From: an uncultured Eisenbergiella sp.
GTDB lineage: Bacteria; Bacillota; Clostridia; Lachnospirales; Lachnospiraceae
NCBI GenBank assembly: GCA_947626995.1
Contig: CANQUI010000018.1
Location: 1 to 39,973 of the forward strand
DNA length: 39,973 bases
Direction: 5' to 3'
The notes beneath the pieces were generated by a model that did no database searches, had not been told where the DNA came from, and was given only the letters and a program-made list of their open reading frames with translations. This document shows positions 33,784 to 39,973 of this stretch, piece by piece. How positions within the stretch are numbered: position 1 is the stretch's first letter; every line of letters starts with the position of its first letter. The position numbers were made by a program, and so were the translations under genes.

Positions 33784-35195
33784 GTCCTGGTGTGAGAGAT
33801 GCAATTCAGTTTTTTTATAATGGCATCGGTGTATTTTTTGTGGTCTATATGTTTGTGTATGCCACCTTTTTATTTCTGGCGGTAACGGTGGGTTCCTCCA
33901 CACTGTTCGGTACCCGCCGGCGAAACGCGCTGAAAAATGAGCTGCAGAGCGGCTATTACATACCTGTTTCGATTCTGATTCCTGCGCACAATGAATCAAC
34001 CACCATTGTGTCGACGGTTCAGTCTCTGCTGCTGCTGGATTACAAGCTGTATGAGATTATTATTGTGGATGATGGATCCACGGACGAAACATCCCGGATT
34101 CTCATCGATACCTTTCATCTGCGGCACGTCAGCCGGCCGATTCAGCGGAAGCTCAGGTGCCAGCCGGCGGAGGCGGTGTTTGAGAGCAGGGCCTGCAAGG
34201 TTCCCATTACTCTGATTCGCAAAAAGAACGGCGGGAAATCGGATGCGCTGAATATGGGGATCAATGCCTCAAGGTACCCCTATTTTATGTGCATGGATGC
34301 AGATTCTGTACTGCAGCGGGATTCTCTGGAGATGCTGGTGCGGCCTGTGCTGGAGAATGACAATGTAGTGGCTGTGGGCGGTTCGGTGCGTCCATGCAAC
34401 GGAACGGAAATTCGCGATGGACTGGTGAAGGAATACCATTTGCCGAATCGTATTCTTCCCTGTATGCAGGTACTGGAGTATGACCGCTCGTTTCTGGCTG
34501 CACGGATTCTGTTTGATAAATTCAATGGAACGATCATAATCTCCGGCGCTTTCGGTCTCTTTAAGAAAAGTGTTGTAGTGGATGCAGGAGGGTATGACAC
34601 GGGTACGATGGGAGAGGACATGGAACTGGTGGTAAAGCTTCACGTCTTCTGCCGGGAACACGGGATTCCCTACCGTATCCGGTTTTCCACCGATGCGGTC
34701 TGCTGGACGCAGGCTCCGGAGCATCTGCGGGACCTTGTCAAACAGAGACGACGCTGGCATATCGGCCTTTTTCAAAGTCTCATGCAGCACAGAAATATTC
34801 TTATGAATCCCAAATACGGCCTGGTCAGCTTTATCTCTTATCTGTATTTTCTGCTGTATGAGCTGCTTTCCCCGTACATTGAGATTTTCGGCGTATTTAC
34901 CATTGGATTTGCAGCGGTGGTGGATTTTTTGAACTTTCCGTTCTGGGTGATCTATCTGGGAATTTATGCCGTTTTTTCGGCGATTTTGTCCCTGACGGCG
35001 TTTTTCGCACGGGTACATACGGCGGATCTCCGGCTGAGTTTCCGTGATGCGGTAATAGCGATTCTGCTGTGCCTGCTGGAGGTTTCGTGCCTGAGATTTA
35101 TCCTTGCATGGGTGCGTGGGGCAGCACTGATCGGGTACAGGCGAAAAAAAATGACGTGGGGAGAGATCCAGCGAAAGCAGATCAATTTTCAATAA
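33780..35195 (+). CDS. Membrane-bound GT2 polysaccharide synthase (PgaC/BcsA-like)
   Basis: The 471-residue processive-type glycosyltransferase has an N-terminal membrane segment (about 10-38), the catalytic GT-A domain and three to four C-terminal membrane segments. Processive motifs are all present: IIIVDDGSTDET (UDP site), KKNGGKSDALNMG, FMCMDADSVL (D-x-D), TMGEDMELVVKL (catalytic ED) and KQRRRWHIG (Q-x-x-RW). Such synthases make and extrude a homopolymer or simple polymer, as in cellulose, PNAG or hyaluronan. No PilZ domain is visible, so any cyclic-di-GMP effect would need a partner. It overlaps the HEAT gene by 4 bp. Confidence 0.92.
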   Translation: MSPGVRDAIQFFYNGIGVFFVVYMFVYATFLFLAVTVGSSTLFGTRRRNALKNELQSGYYIPVSILIPAHNESTTIVSTVQSLLLLDYKLYEIIIVDDGSTDETSRILIDTFHLRHVSRPIQRKLRCQPAEAVFESRACKVPITLIRKKNGGKSDALNMGINASRYPYFMCMDADSVLQRDSLEMLVRPVLENDNVVAVGGSVRPCNGTEIRDGLVKEYHLPNRILPCMQVLEYDRSFLAARILFDKFNGTIIISGAFGLFKKSVVVDAGGYDTGTMGEDMELVVKLHVFCREHGIPYRIRFSTDAVCWTQAPEHLRDLVKQRRRWHIGLFQSLMQHRNILMNPKYGLVSFISYLYFLLYELLSPYIEIFGVFTIGFAAVVDFLNFPFWVIYLGIYAVFSAILSLTAFFARVHTADLRLSFRDAVIAILLCLLEVSCLRFILAWVRGAALIGYRRKKMTWGEIQRKQINFQ

Positions 35196-35219
35196 AACCC
35201 GAGAAAGGGGGAACTGCTT

Positions 35220-37028
35220 GTGGATGGCGCGATTATTTACGTTGCCGGGAATCCGGACGCCTATCCGGTGGAATATTATGACAGAGAAACAGAGTCTTAT
35301 CAGGGACTGATTCCCGAGCTGCTCCGCCGCTTCGGCCAGGAGAACGGCTGTGATATCCGATATTTTCAGCCGGACCAGGGCGATCAGAGAAAAGAACTGG
35401 CTTCTTTTCACCAGGTGGATCTGATTTCAGGCTGTACGGAATCGGAACAGTATGAACATCTGGAGGGTGCGGAAATCCTTGTCCTGCCTTTTGTGAAACA
35501 GGGGGAAGAAAACGGTTACCGGATCCTGATTACGGAGGCAGCGCCGTCGGGGCTGGCGGAGAAACTGAGAACCAGTCTCGGAGGTGTGAGCCAGGAGGAA
35601 AAAACAGGATTTCTGCTCTCTGCCGCGGAACGGGAGGAACCGGTTAATCTCGCCCGTTTCCATAATTTTCTCATTGGGGCTCTTCTGGCGGTTCTGGTAC
35701 TTCTCACTGCGCTGATTCTGATAGCGCGGCGTTACCGCCGCCGGCTTTCGGCCGCAGAGGAGGACCGAGAGACAGATGCCCTGACAGGTATCGGAAACCG
35801 GGAATATCTTCTGCGGTACTTTAACCAGGTGATCAATGACGGAAATAAAATTCTGTACTGTGTGCTCTGTTTTCACATTGATACGGAGCGAATCGCTCGT
35901 GACGCCGGCCGGGAACAGACTGACAGATTTCTTCGGCATGTGGCGATGGTGCTGAGAGATTACGCGGCGGACATGGATATTCTGGCACGCATATCGGACG
36001 GCGGATTTGTGCTTTTGCGTCTGAGTGTGGATGCGGAGGAGGAGCGCCGGTGGCTGAATGCCGTTCTGAATCGGCTGTCCAGTGTCCCTGTCCTGAAGGA
36101 TGCTCCGGAGGCAAGGTACTTCGCTGTAGGCAGTTATCAAATTCAAAGGGAAGATCATGATATTAACGAGGTGATTTTCGACGCGATGGAATGTGCCCGG
36201 GCGGCTTATCTGGCCGGAGAAGAATATGGGATATGTACGGACGAGGTGCTGCAGAGGCTTCACGATGAACGGATACTGCAGGCAGATATCCAGCATGGAT
36301 TGGAATATGGAGAATTTATTCTGTACCTGCAGTTTTATATTGATCCGGCGACGGGAAGCGCCGTGGGAGCAGAGGCTCTTTCCCGGTGGAATCATCCGTC
36401 ACGGGGCCTTCTTCTTCCCGGAGAATTTGTCCCCCTGATGGAGCGGGAGCGGCTTGTGAGCGGACTGGATGAATGCTGTCTTGAAAATGTATGCAGATTT
36501 CTGGAGGAGCTGAAAAGAAACGGAGAGAAGACCTTTTTCGTTTCCTGTAACATCTCCAATGAAACAGCCGGCGAGGAGAGATTTCCGGAAAAATGCAGGG
36601 AAATCCTGAACCGATATGATTTCCCTCGGGAACGGCTGATTTTCGAGTTGAAAGGCAACGCTTCCTCCGGGATAATCCGCAATATCAAATGTCTGCGTGA
36701 GATGGGCGTCCGTCTGGCCATGGATGATTTTGGGGAGGGTTTCGGATCCTTCGAACAGCTTCAGGACTGGCAGCCGGATTTGCTTAAAATTGACCGTTGC
36801 CTGGTAGATGGAATCGGGACGAAAACAGGCGAAAGCGTTCTGCGCGGTATGATTGGAGTTTGTCGTGAGCTGGGAATTTCTGTGGTGGCGGAGGGTGTTG
36901 AAACGATGGAGCAGGCGGTTTTTCTGAGTAATCATCAGTGCGATCTGATGCTGGGTTACCGTTTCGGACATCCCATGCCAGAGCAGGAGGTCAGAAGGCA
37001 GATCCTTTCCCAAAAAAGAAAAGAGTAA
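35220..37028 (+). CDS. Sensor-type protein: partial solute-binding domain, degenerate GGDEF, EAL
   Basis: Residues 1-140 resemble a shortened family-3 solute-binding domain (AYPVEYYDRETESYQGLIPELLRRF). One membrane segment follows (about 147-168), then a GGDEF-like domain with DALTGIGNREYL but ISDGGFVLL in place of GGDEF, so cyclase activity is unlikely. The EAL domain has E385-A386-L387, CNIS, D502-D503 in DDFGEGFGS, LKID and E558 in AEGVE; the E-x-T-E site reads ELKG and the final QG reads LG, so phosphodiesterase activity is uncertain. It may sense an outside ligand and bind or degrade cyclic-di-GMP to control the synthase. The start is GTG 35220 with AGGGGGA; no signal peptide precedes the outer domain, which is odd. 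Confidence 0.85.
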   Translation: MDGAIIYVAGNPDAYPVEYYDRETESYQGLIPELLRRFGQENGCDIRYFQPDQGDQRKELASFHQVDLISGCTESEQYEHLEGAEILVLPFVKQGEENGYRILITEAAPSGLAEKLRTSLGGVSQEEKTGFLLSAAEREEPVNLARFHNFLIGALLAVLVLLTALILIARRYRRRLSAAEEDRETDALTGIGNREYLLRYFNQVINDGNKILYCVLCFHIDTERIARDAGREQTDRFLRHVAMVLRDYAADMDILARISDGGFVLLRLSVDAEEERRWLNAVLNRLSSVPVLKDAPEARYFAVGSYQIQREDHDINEVIFDAMECARAAYLAGEEYGICTDEVLQRLHDERILQADIQHGLEYGEFILYLQFYIDPATGSAVGAEALSRWNHPSRGLLLPGEFVPLMERERLVSGLDECCLENVCRFLEELKRNGEKTFFVSCNISNETAGEERFPEKCREILNRYDFPRERLIFELKGNASSGIIRNIKCLREMGVRLAMDDFGEGFGSFEQLQDWQPDLLKIDRCLVDGIGTKTGESVLRGMIGVCRELGISVVAEGVETMEQAVFLSNHQCDLMLGYRFGHPMPEQEVRRQILSQKRKE

Positions 37029-37086
37029 CCTCTGATCCCCGCGATCTGGCGTGCCGGTCAGAAGAGACAGAAGTTACTCCGGTTTT
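37023..37086 (+). terminator. Probable terminator of module 2
   Basis: GAGTAACCTCTG (37023-37034, including the EAL gene's stop codon) pairs with CAGAAGTTACTC (37068-37079) over 11 of 12 positions around a 33-nt inner loop and is followed by CGGTTTTC. The long loop and short T tract leave some doubt. A perfect alternative partner, CAGAGGTTACT, lies at 37137-37147 at the tail of the bioY relic. Confidence 0.5.
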
Positions 37087-37141
37087 CATTTACATTGTTC
37101 CTGTATAACAGCGCGCAGCCGGAGCAGAGGGGCGACAGAGG

Positions 37142-37378
37142 TTACTGCAGTCTCAGCACGGGCGACAGACGTCTGGCCAGGGTCAGCCTCAGTCCAAGCT
37201 TGATGAGATCCGGAATCACAAAAGGGATCACATACCAGAATTCCGTGATCATCCAGTATATAAAGTATATAAGTCCCGTAAAAATGAATCCGGTGATGTA
37301 CCCACCCGTGTTTTCGAGAAGGATGCCGATCCCGGAGGTAAACTGGGCAAATACCGGGACGCCGGCCACGCCGAAAAA
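37142..37378 (-). pseudogene. bioY: Relic of a BioY-type biotin transporter gene
   Basis: On the minus strand, FFGVAGVPVFAQFTSGIGIL and TGGYITGFIFTGLIYF match the middle of BioY, the substrate-binding subunit of biotin ECF transporters, and VIPFVIPDLIKLGLRLTLARRLSPVL matches its C-terminus. BioY is usually about 180-190 residues; here about 78 remain. The N-terminal part is gone (a stop codon precedes FFGV) and about 80-90 residues between the two blocks are missing. It is the only gene-like feature on the minus strand and lies between module 2 and the right boundary element. Confidence 0.75.
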
Positions 37379-37399
37379 TTACAAAGGAGTTTCCCGGCG

Positions 37400-37605
37400 C
37401 AGGGAAGCGCTGTTATTATCAGCAGTCAATTTATAAAAAAGTCAAGAAGAATAAAACAGGACCCACCGATGGATCAAAACCTCGGTGGGCTATTGTGCAC
37501 TTTGATGGAAAAACATGTTTATTTATCTGCAATTTTCATATAATAGCATTAAAAAACTGGAAATAATTCAAAATATTTCGTTGAGTTATTTACTCTGCGA
37601 AATAT
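37400..37605 (+). repeat. Polysaccharide boundary element, right copy (interior missing)
   Basis: This stretch is homologous to 26574-26773: AAGCGCTGTTAT, ATCAGCAGTCAATTTATAAA, AATAAAACAGGACCC, the hairpin and a decayed palindrome. The roughly 480-bp interior that follows in the middle copy is absent. The palindrome's right arm continues straight into sequence collinear with 485 onward upstream of the first AP2 gene. Confidence 0.78.
37462..37494 (+). terminator. Decayed terminator hairpin in the right boundary element
   Basis: CCCACCGA (37462-37469) pairs perfectly with TCGGTGGG (37482-37489), as in the terminator at 26626, but the T tract is reduced to CTATT. Compensating changes between the two copies (CCGCCGAA/TTCGGTGG against CCACCGA/TCGGTGG) keep the stem, which supports a retained function. 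Confidence 0.5.
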
Positions 37606-37608
37606 ACA
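37581..37608 (+). promoter_or_regulatory. Possible promoter lying across the palindrome before AP2 copy 2
   Basis: TTGAGT (37581-37586), 16 bp, then TATACA (37603-37608) makes a fair sigma-A promoter 27 bp before the AP2 start. The palindrome arms cover the -35 and spacer, so a protein bound there would block or shape transcription. The equivalent at the left copy is TTGATT (468-473), 16 bp, TATGGG (490-495), which is weaker. Confidence 0.4.
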
Positions 37609-37634
37609 AAACCAGATGTGGGGGATGCGCGGGG

Positions 37635-38582
37635 ATGATAAAAAGCAAAGCAGATATGACCGGCCTGCGATTCGGCAGACTAAGTGTGACAGAGGATTCC
37701 GGCCAGAGGAAGCAAGGATGTGTTCTATGGCGGTGCAGATGCGACTGCGGAGGAGAGATCCTGCTTATAAGAAATCAGCTGATCAGCGGAGAGGTTATCA
37801 ACTGTGGATGCGCTGCAAAGGAAAGCGAACTAGATACTGCGGCGGAGGACCTTACCGGCCGGCAGTTCGGAGAACTGACTGTGCTCCGTCGTGTGGAAAA
37901 TGACAGAAACAGCAAAGCGCGCTGGCTGTGCCGGTGCTCCTGCGGAAGACAGCGGGAAGTGTACGCCTTTCATTTAAAGAACGGCAATACCCGGAGCTGC
38001 GGCTGTAAAAAGTACAGTATTTCCTATAATAAAAGGAACCTTGCCGGAAAGCGTTTCGGGCGGCTGACTGCGCTGTATCCCGCGGATTCGGAAAAACGCT
38101 TTCAGAAGGGCATATGGCGCTGCAGATGCGATTGCGGAAATGAGGTGGATGTTTTTGCAGGAAGCCTCCTTACAGGAGCGACGCAGAGCTGCGGCTGTCT
38201 GAATAATGAGCAGCGGCACAGGATGCACGAGCATATGCATTATCAGGACGACACCTGTGTGGAAAGACTTGTAAGAGCACAGAAGGAAAGCGGGAAAAAC
38301 AAAGCGGGATTCCGCGGTCTTTACCGCACGAAAAGCGACAGTTACCATGTGATGATCACATTCCGCAAGGTACATTACAATCTGGGATATTTCAGAAATT
38401 TCGATGTGGCCGTGCAGGCCCGTCTCCGGGCGGAGGATATTCTCCACAGAGGATATCTGGACGCCTTTGAGAAATACCGCGAGAAGGCCCGGACGGATTC
38501 CGCGTGGGCGGAAGAAAATCCTTTTTTCTATAATGTGATACGTATGAATGGAGAGTTCCATGTGGAGACCAACATTTCATAA
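37635..38582 (+). CDS. Zinc-ribbon repeat / AP2-domain DNA-binding protein, copy 2
   Basis: This 315-residue twin of the gene at 522 has the same three zinc-ribbon units and AP2 domain with no indels. About 20 residues differ, with several in the linker after the first unit (EVINCGCAAKESELDTAAED against KVTDCGCAAEEKRTDAAAEE); every zinc-binding Cys is kept, which argues that both copies are under selection. The ribosome site here is GGGGG where copy 1 has GGAGG, so it may be translated less well. A longer in-frame start at 37515 lies across the palindrome and is rejected. DNA identity with copy 1 ends one base after the stop codon. Confidence 0.85.
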   Translation: MIKSKADMTGLRFGRLSVTEDSGQRKQGCVLWRCRCDCGGEILLIRNQLISGEVINCGCAAKESELDTAAEDLTGRQFGELTVLRRVENDRNSKARWLCRCSCGRQREVYAFHLKNGNTRSCGCKKYSISYNKRNLAGKRFGRLTALYPADSEKRFQKGIWRCRCDCGNEVDVFAGSLLTGATQSCGCLNNEQRHRMHEHMHYQDDTCVERLVRAQKESGKNKAGFRGLYRTKSDSYHVMITFRKVHYNLGYFRNFDVAVQARLRAEDILHRGYLDAFEKYREKARTDSAWAEENPFFYNVIRMNGEFHVETNIS

Positions 38583-38679
38583 GGAACAGCTGGGCTGGAG
38601 GGCGTGCTTCAGCCTGGAGCAGGGAGTGAAACGAACCGTCCGCCTGCTCCGGGAGGGCCTGTTTTTCAGCCTGAAATGA
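38560..38679 (+). CDS. 39-codon open frame that begins like the sugar transferase gene
   Basis: The start and first eight codons (MWRPTFHK) are identical to those of the sugar transferase at 1447, after which the sequence is unrelated. The frame ends at a TGA at 38679. It looks like the reading frame left behind where the shared AP2 block meets new DNA, and may not be a real gene. Confidence 0.25.
   Translation: MWRPTFHKEQLGWRACFSLEQGVKRTVRLLREGLFFSLK
38614..38666 (+). terminator. Weak terminator-like hairpin after AP2 copy 2
   Basis: CTGGAGCAGG (38614-38623) pairs with CCTGCTCCGG (38643-38652) with one G-U pair, and TTTTT follows at 38662-38666 after a 9-nt gap. The gap makes efficient termination doubtful. 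Confidence 0.3.
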
Positions 38680-38713
38680 GAAACAGTCTGACGATACAGG
38701 AAGGAAGAGGTAA

Positions 38714-39528
38714 ATGGCGAATGCAAAAAACATCGTTCGGGTGGGGATGCCCTTTGACCGTAATCTGGGCGACCAGGCAATATGTGAAATGACGAGACAT
38801 TCTGTACGGCAGTTTTTTGCGGTGAGGGACATCCCGCTGAAAATTAGGACCGTGGATATCGGCAGCAGCAAAAACGGCCGTATTTATACGGATCCCCGAC
38901 TGTATAAATATTATAAAAAGTTTCGGAAAAAAATTTTTCAGATTGGGTACGGAATACCGTATTCTCTGTCCGCCCGGGTGGAAGCGGACTGCAGGCGGAC
39001 GATAGGTCCTTCCACGGACGCGGTCATTGTTGTGGGAGGCGCAATGCTCAAATTCCGTCAGGCGCCGTTTTATCACGAGACTCTGGAGATTGTTCTCCGT
39101 CACGCTCCGTTAAGATTTTCAGTAACGGCGCTCTGGATGACCAGAAGGCTGCGGACAGGCTGCTGGAATATCTGCATCTGAACAGAAAGGATAAGGAGCA
39201 TGCGTGTCCGCGGCCGGAGAATGTGAGAAGCCTGGCGGCTGTCATATCCGCCTGTCAGGCCGTTGTGGTAACGAGACTTCATTCCAGCATCATTGCATAT
39301 GCTTACGGGGTGTCTTTTGTTGGACTCGTGTGGAATCAGAAACAACGCTTTTTTGGCGCGAGCATCGGCTGTCCCGACAGGTTTTTGAGTATTCCGGAAT
39401 TTGATGCGGAGCGGATTGCGGAGAAGCTGCTGCGCGCAATGGAATCCGGATATCCGGATGCAAAAACTCAAGCGTATAAGGAAAGTAACGCGCGGGAGCT
39501 GGAAAAATTTCTTTCTCAGTATGTCTGA
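38714..39528 (+). pseudogene. Broken polysaccharide pyruvyl transferase gene
   Basis: The first part (38714 to about 39111) gives the family's N-terminus: NLGDQAICEMTRHSVRQF, then DAVIVVGGAMLKFRQAPFY. The frame then shifts; from 39112 another frame continues the family with KIFSNGALDDQKAADRLLEYL, then VTRLHSSIIAYAYGVSFVGLVWNQK and FLSQYV at the C-terminus. Between the parts about 100 residues of the usual 350-400 are missing, so a deletion joined the halves out of frame. The intact enzyme adds a pyruvate ketal to a polymer sugar from phosphoenolpyruvate. A good ribosome site (AAGGAAGAGG) remains, which suggests fairly recent loss. Confidence 0.85.
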
Positions 39529-39604
39529 CAGGACGGAAATTCAATGACAGGATCATTTAAAGCGAGTGCAAAAATAATCGGGAAGGACAGAGGGTATTAA
39601 GCAA

Positions 39605-39712
39605 ATGAAACATTACAGAATCGGGTATACGCAGGGGGTATTTGAAATGTTTCATATATGACATCTAAAATTGCTGAATAACGCAAAGACAAACTTCGTT
39701 GATGCGTTCTGA
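39605..39712 (+). pseudogene. tagD: Broken glycerol-3-phosphate cytidylyltransferase-like gene
   Basis: MKHYRIGYTQGVFEMFHI, stop, HLKLLNNAK matches the start of TagD-type cytidylyltransferases, in which H-x-G-H binds CTP. A TGA stands where the Gly codon of that motif should be. After NNAK the similarity ends within a few codons. The intact enzyme makes CDP-glycerol, the donor for the glycerophosphotransferases encoded at 19048 and 20299. From 39713 to the window end I see only degenerate sequence and the open frame below. Confidence 0.75.
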
Positions 39713-39846
39713 GAAATTGGAGCAATTTAAAGAAGGATTCTCCATAGTCGTAATCCGATACTATCAGGGATAGTTTTTATCTGAATGAGAGGTTATGGTT
39801 TTACTGTGCGTGCATGAAAGAGAATACGATTATACATTGACTCAGA

Positions 39847-39973
39847 ATGCAGCCGCTGTTAAACTACAACTACATATCTGGGAAAGTTCTGAGCCGTTCC
39901 GGCGTTCAATCCCCATATGATGAAATTCCATTATGGCGGATTGAGGAACAGCCGGAGTACTTTTCCATACAGC
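39847..39973 (+). CDS. Unidentified open frame running off the window
   Basis: ATG 39847 opens 42 codons (MQPLLNYNYISGKVLSRS, later PLWRIEEQPEYFSIQ) without a stop before the edge. An in-frame stop lies just upstream and no ribosome site is visible, so it may be a gene fragment. I do not recognise it. Confidence 0.2.
   Translation, partial: MQPLLNYNYISGKVLSRSGVQSPYDEIPLWRIEEQPEYFSIQ

Noticed and set aside
37515-37634. N-terminal extension of AP2 copy 2
   Set aside because: It runs through the palindrome and has no counterpart upstream of copy 1; both copies share the ATG used here.
39702-39770. 22-codon frame (MRSEKLEQFKEGFSIVVIRYYQG) after the tagD relic
   Set aside because: It is too short, has no ribosome site and matches no family I recognise; it is probably decayed sequence.

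Overview
The window is a run of surface-polysaccharide genes, nearly all on the + strand, from a low-to-mid-GC Gram-positive anaerobe. The gene families (Wzx/Wzy-type EPS genes, DivIVA-like proteins, CDP-glycerol transferases, VTC/DUF4956/CotH genes, strong AGGAGG ribosome sites, sigma-A type promoters) fit Lachnospiraceae or a close Clostridia relative. That assignment is inferred from gene content; there is no rRNA or housekeeping gene here to confirm it.

The layout is modular. Module 1 (about 522-26562) is a Wzx/Wzy-type exopolysaccharide locus. It holds an AP2/zinc-ribbon gene, an initiating sugar transferase, two heptose-phosphate genes (hddA, gmhA), glycosyltransferases (GT26, two GT4, one GT2), an AlgI-like MBOAT with its SGNH partner, a metallophosphoesterase, two Wzz-like proteins (one fused to a degenerate GGDEF domain), a Wzy-like polymerase, two tandem secreted SGNH proteins, two hexapeptide acetyltransferases, an acyltransferase-3 protein, two tandem CDP-glycerol transferases and a Wzx flippase. 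It ends with two DivIVA-like coiled-coil proteins and a GT4, probably driven in part by an internal promoter at 23723.

Module 2 (27384-37028) is a tight operon: VTC-domain protein, DUF4956 membrane protein, CotH-like kinase, membrane-anchored glycosidase-like protein, HEAT-repeat protein, membrane GT2 synthase, and a GGDEF-like/EAL protein. I read it as a candidate synthase-dependent polysaccharide system under cyclic-di-GMP control. Module 3 (from 37635) starts with a second AP2 gene and then decays: a pyruvyltransferase pseudogene and a TagD-like pseudogene.

The modules are separated by copies of one non-coding boundary element. The middle copy (26574-27252) is the fullest. It carries a terminator, a perfect 43-bp palindrome and a 514-bp segment bounded by perfect 17-bp inverted repeats. 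The left copy (about 66-489) lacks the first part and abuts an IS21-like end; the right copy (about 37400-37605) lacks the 480-bp interior. Left and right copies run straight into the two AP2 genes, which are collinear without indels exactly 37,113 bp apart. These direct repeats could allow loss, amplification or exchange of whole polysaccharide modules. A 1,204-bp tandem duplication with visible scars, two further paralog pairs or twins and several broken genes show that the region is being actively rearranged.
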